The position numbers were made by a program, and so were the translations under genes. Positions 54,140-63,307 of a stretch of 64,000 nt of DNA are shown one piece after another. Origin of the DNA: Sphingomonas sp. J315. GTDB lineage: Bacteria; Pseudomonadota; Alphaproteobacteria; Sphingomonadales; Sphingomonadaceae. Below the pieces are notes generated by a model. That model was not told the origin of the DNA. It ran no database searches and saw only the letters and a program-made list of their open reading frames with translations. Each line of letters begins with the position of its first letter. Within the stretch, counting starts at the first letter, position 1. The stretch spans positions 1,674,001-1,738,000 of the forward strand of contig NZ_CP088296.1 of NCBI RefSeq assembly GCF_024666595.1, in the 5' to 3' direction.

Positions 54140-54291
54140 TCCCCTCCCTGAAAGGGAGGGGCAAGGGGTGGGTTTAGTGGCAAGCGAGGCTCGATGCCTC
54201 GATTGCCGCTGTTTTGCCGTCCGGCCCGTTTGAGTCTGTTCGGCGCGCAGACGCGCGCACCCACCCTGACCCCTCCCTTGCAGGGAGGGGA
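54140..54291. repeat. REPIN-like element: two inverted hairpin copies
   Basis: The left copy (54140-54173) and the right copy (54259-54291) are near-identical when one is reverse-complemented: TCCCCTCCCTGxAAGGGAGG, then a G-rich tail. Each is itself a hairpin CCCCTCCCT-N3-AGGGAGGGG at 54141-54161 and 54270-54290. They flank about 85 bases between the converging lysS and DUF389 genes. The inverted pairing is the architecture of REPIN-type elements; the hairpins may also stop transcription from both sides. Confidence 0.55.
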
Positions 54292-54298
54292 GCGAAGG

Positions 54299-55771
54299 CT
54301 AGTTGGCCTCTTCCGGCGCGAGCCAGCGCAGGCGGGCGGCGCTGTTGCCGTTGCCAGTGACGCTTGCGTCGACGCCTGCTTCGGTCAGGGCGTTAACGAC
54401 GGTCTGCGCACCGCTGCCTGATACACCGATCGGGAGCTTGATCCGCTGTGCCGCCCAGATTGCGGTGGCGAGCGCTTCGGCGTCGGGCTTGTCGTCCTCG
54501 ACCGCGATGTCGGGGAGCGCGGCGACGGGCGGGATCAGGGTGACGATCCAGCCCTGAACCCCCGCCGCGACGCGGGTTTCGAGCGCGCGATAGGCGGCAA
54601 GGTTCGCGCCGGGGAGCGCGGCGGCGTTGACCACGGCGCGGCGATTGTCGCGGTCGAGCAGCACTGCGTCCGCTTTCACCCCGGCGATCAGCGCGAGCTG
54701 TTCCTGCGCGCGCGCGGCAAGGCGGTTGGCGGCGGTGGCGCTCGTCGCCTGCGCGGCGGCGACCTGAGCGGCTTCGGCCTGCGCGCCGGTGCCGACGCGG
54801 ATCTGTTCGAGCTCGACCGCGACCGGACGGCCGACGAGCTGGGCAAGGACGCCCTGCGCGCGGCGTTCGACATCCTCCCGCACGCGCGGGGTCATGACGG
54901 TGGCGGTGACGCGTACCGGATCGGCCTCATAGTCGATCTCGACCTGACTCAGACGCGCCGCGCCTTCGAACTCGCCGCTGATCACGTCGCGGATCTGGCG
55001 CGAGGTGTTCGCTTCCCAGCCGAGCTGGACCAATACCAGCCCGAGCGGAATCGCGAACGCCGCCAGCGCGACGGTGACGACGATCGTCTGCAGCATCGTG
55101 TGCTGGGGCGAGAGGTGCGAGCCGAAGCCGTAGAGGCGCGCGACCACGGCGGCGGCGACCGCGATGGTGATGAGGTTGGTGAGGAACAGCAGCAGCGATC
55201 CGGCGAAGACGGTCCAGTTCCAGGTGGCGAGGCCGAAGCCGACCACCGCGAGCGGGGGCATCAGCGCCGTGGCGATGGCGACGCCGACCACGGTGCCCGC
55301 CCTGCCCCGGATCATCGCATAAGCCCCCGCGAGCGCAGAGAAGAGCGCGACCAGCAGGTCGAACAGATTTGGTCGGGTGCGCGCGGCGATTTCCGCGGTC
55401 ACATTCTGGATCGGCGAGACCAGCACGAGCAAGGCGGTGAACAGGATCGCGATGACGATGCCCAGCGCGAGCGCGATGCAGGCGGTGCGGATCTCGTCCC
55501 AGTCGAAGGTCGCAAGGCCGAAGCCGAGACCGATGATCGGACCCATCAGCGGCGAGATCAGCATCGCGCCGATCACCACCGCAGGCGAGGATAGCAACAA
55601 CCCCAGCACCGCGATGCCCGCCGACATCAAGGTCATGAATGCGTAGCGGCCGGTGAACCCGGCTTCCTCGCGCACCTTCTCGACGACATCGACGTGATCG
55701 ACCGTGGCGATCACCCGTGTCCGCCACCAGGCAACGAGCGGATTGTCGGGCTTCAACAACGCGATGCTCAT
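54299..55771 (-). CDS. DUF389 family membrane protein
   Basis: The 490-aa protein has an N-terminal DUF389/TIGR00341 domain: GRYAFMTLMSAGIAVLGLLL, SSPAVVIGAMLISPLMGPII GLG, DWDEIRTACIALALGIVIAI, RPNLFDLLVALFSALAGAYA, and GVAIATALMPPLAVVGFGLA. The remaining 250 residues include a second membrane part and a soluble Ala-rich C-terminus with QEQLALIAGVKADAV. The function of the family is not known; some members are linked to stress or transport. The ATG at 55771 gives SIALLKPDNPLVAWWRTRV. It is divergent from nhaA. Confidence 0.82.
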   Translation of the reverse strand: MSIALLKPDNPLVAWWRTRVIATVDHVDVVEKVREEAGFTGRYAFMTLMSAGIAVLGLLLSSPAVVIGAMLISPLMGPIIGLGFGLATFDWDEIRTACIALALGIVIAILFTALLVLVSPIQNVTAEIAARTRPNLFDLLVALFSALAGAYAMIRGRAGTVVGVAIATALMPPLAVVGFGLATWNWTVFAGSLLLFLTNLITIAVAAAVVARLYGFGSHLSPQHTMLQTIVVTVALAAFAIPLGLVLVQLGWEANTSRQIRDVISGEFEGAARLSQVEIDYEADPVRVTATVMTPRVREDVERRAQGVLAQLVGRPVAVELEQIRVGTGAQAEAAQVAAAQATSATAANRLAARAQEQLALIAGVKADAVLLDRDNRRAVVNAAALPGANLAAYRALETRVAAGVQGWIVTLIPPVAALPDIAVEDDKPDAEALATAIWAAQRIKLPIGVSGSGAQTVVNALTEAGVDASVTGNGNSAARLRWLAPEEAN

Positions 55772-55849
55772 GGAAGAGGCTGTAGGGGGTTTGCCCCGGC
55801 GGTTCCAGCGGTTAGGCAGATGGGCGAACCGCAATCACAGGGGAAGTTC

Positions 55850-57104
55850 ATGGCCGCGCGTCACGACCATGCAGGACGATCGGTGCTGCGTACCTTTCTG
55901 AAGAGCGAGGCGGCCGGCGGCATCATCCTGATGGCCGCCGCAGCCCTGGCGATGATCGTCGCCAATCTGCCCGGCATTTCGGAGGCCTATTTCCACCTGC
56001 TTCACGCCGAGACCGGTCCGGTGATCAGCCCGAAATACGGGTCGATGACCGTACATCTGTGGATCAACGATGCGCTGATGGCGATCTTCTTCCTGTTCGT
56101 CGGGCTGGAGATCAAGCGCGAGTTCATCGATGGGCGGCTGGCGAGCTGGGAACATCGGCGGCTGCCAATCGTCGCGGCGGCGGCGGGGATGGTGGGTCCG
56201 GCTTTGGTCTATCTGTTCATCACCGGGTGGAGCGGGCCGCTGGTCAATGGCTGGGCGATTCCCGCCGCGACCGACATCGCGTTCGCGATCGGGGTGCTGG
56301 CGCTGCTCGGCAGCCGCGCGCCCGCGTCGCTCAAGCTGTTCCTGACCACCGTCGCGATCGTCGATGACATGGGCGCGGTGGCGATCATCGCGATTGCCTA
56401 TACCGCCGAGCTGTCGACACTCTACATCGCACTCGGCGCGCTGGTGATGGCGACGATGTATGTGCTCAACCGCAGCGGGGTGAAGGCGCTCTGGCCCTAT
56501 CTGCTGCTCGGCGCGGCTTTGTGGTACTTCGTGTTCATGTCGGGCGTTCATGCGACGATCGCGGGGGGTGCTGACCGCGATGATGGTGCCGATCACCGCC
56601 AGCCCCGGCGCATGCGACGATGTCGAATCGCCGCTGCACATGCTGGAGCACGCGCTTGCCCCGTGGGTCGCCTATCTGATCGTGCCGGTGTTCGGATTTG
56701 CCAATGCGGGCGTCAGCCTGGCGGGGATGTCGCCGGCGATCCTGATCGCGCCGTTGCCGCTCGGCATCGCGGCGGGGCTGTTCCTGGGCAAGCAGGTCGG
56801 GATTTTCGGGAGCGTGTGGCTGGCGGCGAAGCTGCGCTTTGCCTCACCGCCGGGCGGGGCGACCTGGCTGCAAATCTATGCCGTGGCGATGCTGTGCGGC
56901 ATCGGCTTCACGATGAGCCTGTTCATCGGCGGGCTGGCGTTCCCCGGCAACGAGGAGCTGGTCGACGAGGTGAAGATCGGCGTGCTGGCGGGGTCGATCC
57001 TGTCGGCAATCGTCGGTTACACGATCCTGCGGGTCGCCCCGCGCTGGCGCAATGACCGGGCCGACGATGCCGATGCCGACCGCGACATACGCGCAGCCAG
57101 CTGA
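55850..57104 (+). pseudogene. nhaA: Na+/H+ antiporter NhaA, frameshifted at a G6 run
   Basis: NhaA is an inner-membrane antiporter that exports Na+ for H+. The first frame gives HDHAGRSVLRTFLKSEAAGG, LWINDALMAIFFLFVGLEIK and the catalytic Asp pair in TTVAIVDDMGAVAIIAIA. The frame breaks after MSGVHATIAG; the second frame continues VLTAMMVPITASPGACDDVE SPL with the rest of the helices and ends at 57104. One G too many in the G6 run 56563-56568 explains the break (span 1255 = 1254 plus 1; repaired length 417 aa). The ATG at 55850 has AGGGGA six bases upstream. Likely a sequencing error. Confidence 0.88.
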
Positions 57105-58108
57105 TGCGCTGTTTCTACGACCCGGGCCAGCTCGCCCATGCGCCGGCGATGGAGCTGCATAACGGCGCGTTCGTGCCCTATGCCGAGAAGCCCGAGCGCG
57201 CCGCCGCGATTGCCGCGACCTTGGGCGCGACCGAGCTGCCCGAGGATCGCGGCGAGGGCCCGATCCGCGCGGTGCATGATGCGGGCTATATCGACTTTCT
57301 GAAGACCGCCCCGGCGCGCTGGGCCGAGGCGGGGCGGCCGGGGGACGTGATCGGCTATATCTGGCCGACGGTGCGCAAGCGCGCGCTGAAGCTCGATCGG
57401 ATCGACGCGCTGGCGGGGCAGTACAGCATCGACGCGTCGACCCCGCTGACCGCGCAGACCTGGGACGCGAGCTATCGCAGCGTGCAGTGCGCGCTGGCGG
57501 CGACGCATGCGGTGCTGGCGGGCGAGCGGACCGCGTTCGCGCTGTCGCGGCCGCCGGGGCATCATGCCGGGGCGGATTATCTGGGCGGCTATTGCTACCT
57601 CAACCATGTCGCGGTCGCGGCGCAGGCGGCGCGCGATGCGGGGGTGCAGCGGGTCGCGATCCTCGACATCGACTATCATCACGGCAACGGGACGCAGGAT
57701 ATTTTCTGGGAGCGCGGCGATGTCGTGTTCGCGTCGATCCATGCCGACCCGGCAACTGACTTCCCATTTTACTGGGGGCATGCCGACGAAGTGGGTGAGG
57801 GTGCGGGCGAAGGCGCGACGCTGAACCTGCCGCTGCCGCGGGGCACAAAAATCGATGCGTTTCGGCGGGCGCAGGAGCGGGCGCTGGCGATGATCGCGGC
57901 GTCGGGGGCGGAACTGCTGCTGGTCAGTTTCGGCGCGGACACATTTGTCGGCGATCCGATTTCGGCCTTTGCGCTGGAGACGGCGGATTATGCGGTGCTG
58001 GGGCGCGACATTGCCGCAGCGGGACTTCCGACGGGAATAGTGATGGAAGGCGGCTATGCGATCGACGCGCTCGGGGCGAATGTCGCGAGCTTTTTGAGCG
58101 GGTTCTAA
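57104..58108 (+). CDS. Histone deacetylase family (acetylpolyamine amidohydrolase-like) hydrolase
   Basis: The 334-aa arginase/deacetylase-fold enzyme carries the zinc-dependent catalytic signatures PPGHHAGADYLGGYCYLNHV and LDIDYHHGNGTQDIFWERGD, with Asp-His pairs in SFGADTFVGDPISAFAL and EGGYAIDALGANV. It resembles acetylpolyamine amidohydrolases and bacterial HDAC homologues, deacetylating small acetylated amines or lysine residues; the substrate is not certain. The ATG at 57104 overlaps the nhaA stop (TGATG). Confidence 0.88.
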   Translation: MRCFYDPGQLAHAPAMELHNGAFVPYAEKPERAAAIAATLGATELPEDRGEGPIRAVHDAGYIDFLKTAPARWAEAGRPGDVIGYIWPTVRKRALKLDRIDALAGQYSIDASTPLTAQTWDASYRSVQCALAATHAVLAGERTAFALSRPPGHHAGADYLGGYCYLNHVAVAAQAARDAGVQRVAILDIDYHHGNGTQDIFWERGDVVFASIHADPATDFPFYWGHADEVGEGAGEGATLNLPLPRGTKIDAFRRAQERALAMIAASGAELLLVSFGADTFVGDPISAFALETADYAVLGRDIAAAGLPTGIVMEGGYAIDALGANVASFLSGF

Positions 58109-58229
58109 GGCGCGCGAATTTTTTCGCGGCGCGTGGAACCAATCGTGGCGGGCGGGCGTTGTTGTCTGGCTTGATCGAGAGAAAGAGCATTTAGACGACC
58201 CGAACCCATGTGGAACGGATCGTCCAGGG

Positions 58230-58266
58230 AGCCCCGCCGCAGCGATGCGACGGGGCTTACTTGTTT
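58230..58266 (+). terminator. Intrinsic terminator, possibly ending a small RNA
   Basis: AGCCCCGCCGC and GCGACGGGGCT pair around a short loop (58230-58257), followed by TACTTGTTTTTAG. It is 122 bases downstream of the HDAC stop. The 120 bases in front (about 58140-58229) are non-coding and contain CGAACCCATGTGGAACGGAT, so this could be the 3' end of a small RNA, or simply the delayed terminator of the nhaA-hdac transcript. Confidence 0.5.
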
Positions 58267-59166
58267 TTAGAGCTTAAAGCAGTGGTCGCGGTGCCACTTT
58301 AGGAACTGCGGATGGGGATGTTCTGAAGCGCGCTGCGGCGCAATAGCGCGTCCGCTTCGGTTCAGAAGACCTTCGATACTCTGGCGATCATTGACGTGGC
58401 GCGACACGAGAATTGTCAGGTCGTCGGCGAGCGACACCAAACCCCTGTCAAACATCCAATGCACAGTGCCGGAGAGGGCAAGCCCGTTAGTCAAAATGTC
58501 GGGGCCATTCCGTTCGACTGGTTGGATATGCGCCGCCTGAACCTCGGCACGACCGCCGCCGTTGATCAGCTTTAGCCCGGTAAGCGCGCACCGCTCTCCA
58601 TAGGCCGTCAGGACTTTTCTTCGAAATGCCCTGTCGCGGGAGATGCGAGATGTTAGCAGCTCCACCCTATCGCGCTCACCGAAGTCGAAGGGCGTGGGCT
58701 CTTCGCGCGCCCGCTGATCTCTAATCATCAGGTCGTCGCGAGGAAGCAGATCGTCATTCGCGGCATCGAGCCCGGCGTTTGCGATACTGATAAAGTCCTG
58801 CCGGCTTAGCGGTCGAACTGCAGCTTGGGCGCGTCCAGAAATCGCGCCGACGTCATTCAACAGGCCCTGTTCGATCAGCAAACCATCAGTCGTAAAGGGG
58901 ATGTTCGCGCCAAACTCAACAAATGAGGACGTGTCGATGATCGCGTAATACATACCGGGGCTGTCGGGATCTGGCTCAATCCGCTCGACACGAGCCATAG
59001 CCCAATATCCCTTACTGTTCCGAACCTTTACCGGCTCGTAATAGACGATCCAGTCTCCGACGCATTGCTGTGCGCGGCCGAGATACTGTTTCGGAAAATG
59101 ATATCGGTGGGCTGGCGTGTCCTTGTAGCGCGAGTCCTCACGATGGATGAATACGCCATTCGCCAT
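58267..59166 (-). CDS. HNH endonuclease with N-terminal PUA/EVE-like domain, possible restriction enzyme
   Basis: The 299-aa protein has two parts. Residues 1-105 read [20 protein letters not shown] and [27 protein letters not shown], resembling PUA/EVE-type domains fused to HNH enzymes. Residues about 180-275 hold the HNH nuclease: [20 protein letters not shown], then [20 protein letters not shown] and [19 protein letters not shown], with His and Asn residues of a typical HNH site. The base composition is visibly lower in GC than the neighbours, suggesting horizontal acquisition. The GGAGG upstream of the ATG at 59166 supports the start. There is no partner methylase; it may restrict modified DNA or be a lone endonuclease. 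Confidence 0.8.
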   Translation of the reverse strand: MANGVFIHREDSRYKDTPAHRYHFPKQYLGRAQQCVGDWIVYYEPVKVRNSKGYWAMARVERIEPDPDSPGMYYAIIDTSSFVEFGANIPFTTDGLLIEQGLLNDVGAISGRAQAAVRPLSRQDFISIANAGLDAANDDLLPRDDLMIRDQRAREEPTPFDFGERDRVELLTSRISRDRAFRRKVLTAYGERCALTGLKLINGGGRAEVQAAHIQPVERNGPDILTNGLALSGTVHWMFDRGLVSLADDLTILVSRHVNDRQSIEGLLNRSGRAIAPQRASEHPHPQFLKWHRDHCFKL

Positions 59167-59210
59167 GCATGCCTCCGCGGGCAGAGTGGCGACAAAATCG
59201 AGAAGATTCA

Positions 59211-59247
59211 AACGAAAGGCGCCGCCGACCCTGTGGCCAGCGGCGCC
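59211..59247 (-). terminator. Hairpin terminator after etfA
   Basis: On the minus strand GGCGCCGC and GCGGCGCC (59218-59247) form a perfect eight-pair stem around a 14-base loop, followed by TTTCGTTTG. It lies between the etfA stop (59267) and the HNH gene start (59166), so it probably ends the etfBA transcript and isolates the HNH gene. Confidence 0.65.
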
Positions 59248-59266
59248 TTCTACCCTTCCGATCGGC

Positions 59267-60193
59267 TCAGAGCTTCTCGGTCAGTTCCGGGACGACCTTG
59301 AACAGGTCGCCGACCAGGCCGATGTCCGCGACCTGGAAGATCGGGGCGTCTTCGTCCTTGTTGATCGCGATGATCGTCTTGCTGTCCTTCATGCCCGCAA
59401 GGTGCTGGATCGCGCCCGAGATGCCGACCGCGACATAGACTTCGGGCGCGACGATCTTGCCGGTCTGGCCGACCTGATAGTCGTTGGGGGCATAGCCCGC
59501 ATCGACCGCCGCGCGCGAGGCGCCGACCGCGGCGCCGAGCTTGTCCGCAAGCGGATCGATCAGCGCGTGGAACTGTTCGCCCGAGCCGAGCGCGCGACCG
59601 CCCGAGACGATCACCTTGGCGCTGGTCAGCTCCGGCCGCTCGCTCTTGGCGATCTCGGCACCGACGAAGCTCGACAGGCCCTTGTCGCCACCGCCCGAGA
59701 CGGTTTCGACGCTGGCGCTGCCGCCCTCGGCCGCTGCCTTTTCGAAGGCGGTGCCGCGCACCGTCAGCACCTTCTTGGCATCCGACGAGGTGACGGTGGC
59801 GATGGCGTTGCCGGCATAGATCGGACGGGTGAACTGGTCGCCGTCGATGCCCACGACTTCGCTGATCTGCATGACGTCGAGCAACGCAGCGACGCGCGGC
59901 GCGATATTCTTGCCGGTGGTGGTGGCGGGCGCGACGAAGGCGTCATGGCCCGACATCAGGTCGGCGATCAGCGGCGCGACGTTCTCCGCCAACGCATGGC
60001 CGTAAGCGGCGTCATCGGCGAGCAGCACCTTCGACACGCCCGCGATCTTCGCGGCGGCGTCGGCGGCACCCTGTGCGCCCTGCCCCGCGACCAGCGCGAC
60101 GACGTCGCCCAGCTTGCCCGCCGCGGTGACGGCGGCGAGCGTTGCGTCCTTGACCGACGCATTGTCGTGTTCGACCCAGACCAGCACGCTCAT
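59267..60193 (-). CDS. etfA: Electron transfer flavoprotein subunit alpha
   Basis: EtfA (308 aa) with EtfB carries electrons from acyl-CoA dehydrogenases to ETF:ubiquinone oxidoreductase. The N-terminal domain begins [20 protein letters not shown]; the C-terminal FAD-binding domain contains [20 protein letters not shown] and [25 protein letters not shown], then [20 protein letters not shown]. Its ATG overlaps the etfB stop (ATGA). It is followed by a hairpin terminator. Confidence 0.95.
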   Translation of the reverse strand: MSVLVWVEHDNASVKDATLAAVTAAGKLGDVVALVAGQGAQGAADAAAKIAGVSKVLLADDAAYGHALAENVAPLIADLMSGHDAFVAPATTTGKNIAPRVAALLDVMQISEVVGIDGDQFTRPIYAGNAIATVTSSDAKKVLTVRGTAFEKAAAEGGSASVETVSGGGDKGLSSFVGAEIAKSERPELTSAKVIVSGGRALGSGEQFHALIDPLADKLGAAVGASRAAVDAGYAPNDYQVGQTGKIVAPEVYVAVGISGAIQHLAGMKDSKTIIAINKDEDAPIFQVADIGLVGDLFKVVPELTEKL

Positions 60194-60939
60194 TTCGCAA
60201 CTCCCAGTGCCTTGAGCTTGCCGACAAGCTCATCCACATCCGCAACCTTGACGCCCGCGGTCCGCTTGGCGGGCTCCGCGACCTTGACCACCGTCAGGCG
60301 CGGGGTGACGTCCACGCCATAATCGGCGGGCGTCTTGGCCGCGAGCGGCTTGCTCTTCGCCTTCATGATGTTGGGCAGCGAGGCATAGCGCGGCTCGTTG
60401 AGGCGCAGGTCGGTGGTGACGATCGCCGGGATATTGAGCTTCACCGTTTCGAGGCCGCCATCGACTTCGCGGGTCACGTCGACGCTGTCACCCGACACCT
60501 CGACCTTCGACGCGAAGGTGCCCTGGCCCCAGCCGAGCAGCGCGCCAAGCATCTGGCCGGTCTGGTTGTTGTCGTCGTCGATCGCCTGCTTGCCGAGGAT
60601 GATCAGGCCGGGCTGTTCCTCTTCGGCGACCTTTGCCAGCAGCTTGGCGACGCCGAGCGGCTCGACCGGGCCTTCGCTGGTGATCAGGATCGCGCGGTCG
60701 GCACCCATCGCCAGCGCGGTGCGCAGCGTTTCCTGTGCCTTCTGCTCGCCGATCGAGACCACGACGATCTCGGTCGCGACGCCCTTTTCCTTGAGGCGGA
60801 TGGCTTCCTCGACCGCGATCTCGTCGAACGGGTTCATGCTCATCTTGACGTTGGCGAGATCCACGCCCGTCCCGTCCGCTTTCACGCGGGGCTTTACGTT
60901 ATAGTCAAGCACACGCTTGACCGGCACCAGCACTTTCAT
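60190..60939 (-). CDS. etfB: Electron transfer flavoprotein subunit beta
   Basis: EtfB (249 aa) binds AMP and partners EtfA. Recognisable segments are [20 protein letters not shown], the conserved [40 protein letters not shown], and [20 protein letters not shown]. The terminus is [16 protein letters not shown]. It is coupled to etfA by a start/stop overlap. Between it and sucC there is a 189-base gap containing the sucC terminator and presumably the etfB promoter. Confidence 0.95.
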   Translation of the reverse strand: MKVLVPVKRVLDYNVKPRVKADGTGVDLANVKMSMNPFDEIAVEEAIRLKEKGVATEIVVVSIGEQKAQETLRTALAMGADRAILITSEGPVEPLGVAKLLAKVAEEEQPGLIILGKQAIDDDNNQTGQMLGALLGWGQGTFASKVEVSGDSVDVTREVDGGLETVKLNIPAIVTTDLRLNEPRYASLPNIMKAKSKPLAAKTPADYGVDVTPRLTVVKVAEPAKRTAGVKVADVDELVGKLKALGVAK

Positions 60940-61063
60940 CGCGTCCTCCGCTCCAATCGCGTCGTTTTAAAGGTTCGAGTCTGTCGGTCCCTTGAAGGGA
61001 TTCGGTATTTTTCGCAAGTACGGTATGGAATCACTCGATTGCCGTAACGTCATTGCGGGTACG

Positions 61064-61100
61064 AAAAAAGGGGTCCGACGCGGTTGGTGCGCCGGACCCC
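61064..61100 (-). terminator. Rho-independent terminator after sucC
   Basis: On the minus strand a perfect stem GGGGTCCG/CGGACCCC (61093-61100 pairing with 61070-61077) around a 15-base loop is followed immediately by TTTTTT (61069-61064). It is 28 bases beyond the sucC stop at 61129. It is the clearest intrinsic terminator in the window. Confidence 0.85.
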
Positions 61101-61128
61101 CTTTCAATGGGCGTTCAAGGGGCTGCGA

Positions 61129-62328
61129 TCAAGCAACCGCCTTCACCTCCGCCACGATCTTCTTTGCCGCGTCGCCCAGATCGTTCGCAGGAACGATCGG
61201 CAGGCCGGAGTTGGCGAGGATGTCCTTGCCCTGCTGGACGTTCGTGCCTTCGAGGCGGACGACCAGCGGGACCGACAGGTTCACTTCCTTCGCCGCAGCG
61301 ACGATGCCCTCGGCGATGATGTCGCACTTCATGATCCCGCCGAAGATGTTGACGAGGATGCCCTTCACCGCAGGATCGGCGAGGATGATCTTGAACGCCG
61401 CCGTCACCTTTTCCTTGTTCGCGCCGCCGCCGACGTCGAGGAAGTTGGCCGGGAACATGCCGTTCAGCTTGATGATGTCCATCGTCGCCATGGCGAGGCC
61501 CGCGCCGTTGACCATGCAGCCGATGTCGCCGTCGAGCTTGATGTAAGCGAGGTCGTATTTCGACGCCTCGAGCTCCATCGGGTCCTCTTCGGTGGTGTCG
61601 CGCAGTTCCATCAGATCCTTGTGACGGAACATCGCGTTGCCGTCGAAGCCGACCTTGGCGTCGAGGACGAGGAGGTTGCCCTGCTCGGTCAGCGCGAGCG
61701 GGTTGACCTCGATCTGCTCGGCGTCGGTGGCGAGGAAGGCGGCGTAGAGCGACGACGCGACCTTGGCCGCCTGCTTCGCCTGGTCGCCGGTCAAGCCGAG
61801 CGCGGCGGCGACGGTGCGGCCATGATGCGGCATGAAGCCGGTCGCGGGATCGACCGAGAAGCTGTGAATCTTCTCAGGGGTCGAGTGGGCGACTTCCTCG
61901 ATGTCCATGCCGCCTTCGGTCGAGACGACGAAGGCGATGCGGCTGGTCGCGCGATCGACCAGCAGCGCGAGGTAGAATTCCTTGGCGATGTCGGCGCCGT
62001 CGGTGACGTAGAGGCGGTTGACCTGCTTGCCCGCGTCGCCGGTCTGGATCGTCACCAGCGTGTTGCCGAGCATGTCCTTGGCATGCGCTTCGACCTCGTC
62101 GAGGCTGAAGGCGAGGCGGACGCCGCCCTTCGCTTCGGGGCCGAGTTCCTTGAACTTGCCCTTGCCGCGGCCGCCGGCATGAATCTGCGACTTCACCACG
62201 AACAGCGGCCCGGGGAGCTTCTTGGCAGCTTCGACCGCCTCTTCGACGGTGAAGGCGGCGTGACCGGCCGCGATCGGCGCGCCGTACTTCGCCAGCAGTT
62301 CCTTGGCCTGATATTCATGGATATTCAT
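61129..62328 (-). CDS. sucC: Succinyl-CoA synthetase (ADP-forming) subunit beta
   Basis: SucC (399 aa) is the beta subunit of the TCA-cycle enzyme that makes ATP from succinyl-CoA. The ATP-grasp domain starts [20 protein letters not shown], with [20 protein letters not shown] and [20 protein letters not shown]. The second domain has the phosphate/CoA motif [20 protein letters not shown] and [16 protein letters not shown]. The sucD partner is not in the window. The ATG at 62328 gives the standard MNIHEYQAK start. It ends in a strong terminator and is likely a single-gene transcript. Confidence 0.95.
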   Translation of the reverse strand: MNIHEYQAKELLAKYGAPIAAGHAAFTVEEAVEAAKKLPGPLFVVKSQIHAGGRGKGKFKELGPEAKGGVRLAFSLDEVEAHAKDMLGNTLVTIQTGDAGKQVNRLYVTDGADIAKEFYLALLVDRATSRIAFVVSTEGGMDIEEVAHSTPEKIHSFSVDPATGFMPHHGRTVAAALGLTGDQAKQAAKVASSLYAAFLATDAEQIEVNPLALTEQGNLLVLDAKVGFDGNAMFRHKDLMELRDTTEEDPMELEASKYDLAYIKLDGDIGCMVNGAGLAMATMDIIKLNGMFPANFLDVGGGANKEKVTAAFKIILADPAVKGILVNIFGGIMKCDIIAEGIVAAAKEVNLSVPLVVRLEGTNVQQGKDILANSGLPIVPANDLGDAAKKIVAEVKAVA

Positions 62329-62457
62329 GGGATCGCCCTTTGCGTTGCAGCAAAATTCGCGCCGCTTAAGCACAGGGGCGCGGCGGAATCAAATGTCTTG
62401 ACTTCGCCATTGCGACGCAGTTGCAATAGCGCTCGCGCCGGATACGAAACGAGTGGG

Positions 62458-62781
62458 TTAGCGCGCCTCTTTGGCAAGGCCGGTGGCGCATAATCCGCCC
62501 GAACTGGTGGCGACGGCGAGGATTTCGGGATCGCCCAGCGCGCGCACGCGGCGCAGGAAGCGGTCGAGCGACTCGGCTTCGCGTGCCTTGGGCAGATCGG
62601 CGATGCGCATCAGCTGGGCGAGGCTGAGGCGATCGACCATCCGCTCCGCCATGCACGCGGCGAGCGGCCTGGGCAGCCCGGCATTGGTGAGGCCGGTGCG
62701 CAGCTTCGCCTCCGGCACCGCGCAGGCCGACAGCGCGGTCAAAGCCGCAATCAGGGGAATCACGCGTCTCGCATCGAACAT
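62458..62781 (-). CDS. Small lipoprotein, 107 aa
   Basis: The N-terminus is RRVIPLIAALTALSACAVPE, a classic lipobox LSAC with acylated Cys around residue 20. The rest is helical and basic (MAERMVDRLSLAQLMRIADL, LDRFLRRVRALGDPEILA), with two more cysteines. I do not recognise the family. Its ATG (62781) faces the crtZ region, and the two divergent reading frames start within a few bases, so it must share promoter sequence with crtZ. Confidence 0.65.
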   Translation of the reverse strand: MFDARRVIPLIAALTALSACAVPEAKLRTGLTNAGLPRPLAACMAERMVDRLSLAQLMRIADLPKAREAESLDRFLRRVRALGDPEILAVATSSGGLCATGLAKEAR

Positions 62782-62803
62782 GACGGCTCGCTATATCGCG
62801 CGC

Positions 62804-63307
62804 ATGAATCCCGCAATCGGCATCGCGCTGTTCCTGTTGACCGTCGCCCTGATGGAGGGTTTTGCCTATGTCGCGCATCGCTGGGTGATGCATGGGCCGG
62901 GCTGGTTCCTGCACAAGAGCCATCACGAGCCGCGCACCGGAAACTGGGAGCTTAACGATCTCTATGCGGTGATCTTTGCGGTGCCGTCGTTCGTGCTGCT
63001 GCTCGGCGGGGTGCATCTGGGCTGGTGGCAGGGCTGGGCGTGGATCGGCGCGGGGATCGCGGCCTATGGCGCGATCTATTTCGGGTTCCACGATGTGATC
63101 GTGCATCGACGGTTGAACCACCGCTACATCCCCAAATCCAATTACATGAAGCGGATCATCCAGGCACACCGGCTGCACCATGTGGTCGAGACCAAGCATG
63201 GGACGGTGAGCTTCGGGTTCCTCTACGCCCCGCCGCCGGAGAAGCTGAAGGCGCAGCTCAAGGCGCGCGGCAATGCCGGGGTGCGTGAGCCGGTAGGCCG
63301 GTTCTGA
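62804..63307 (+). CDS. crtZ: Beta-carotene hydroxylase CrtZ
   Basis: CrtZ hydroxylates the beta-ionone rings of carotenoids (zeaxanthin/astaxanthin pathway) in the membrane. The 167-aa protein has four hydrophobic segments and the His-rich di-iron motifs HRWVMHG, HKSHHEPRTG, DVIVHRRLNHRYIP and AHRLHHVVETKHGTVSFGFL. Carotenoid pigments are typical of sphingomonads. The ATG at 62804 (NPAIGIALFLLTVALMEGFA) is chosen over 62780, which would overlap the divergent lipoprotein start. The stop overlaps the TauE gene start by two bases (CTGA). Confidence 0.92.
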   Translation: MNPAIGIALFLLTVALMEGFAYVAHRWVMHGPGWFLHKSHHEPRTGNWELNDLYAVIFAVPSFVLLLGGVHLGWWQGWAWIGAGIAAYGAIYFGFHDVIVHRRLNHRYIPKSNYMKRIIQAHRLHHVVETKHGTVSFGFLYAPPPEKLKAQLKARGNAGVREPVGRF

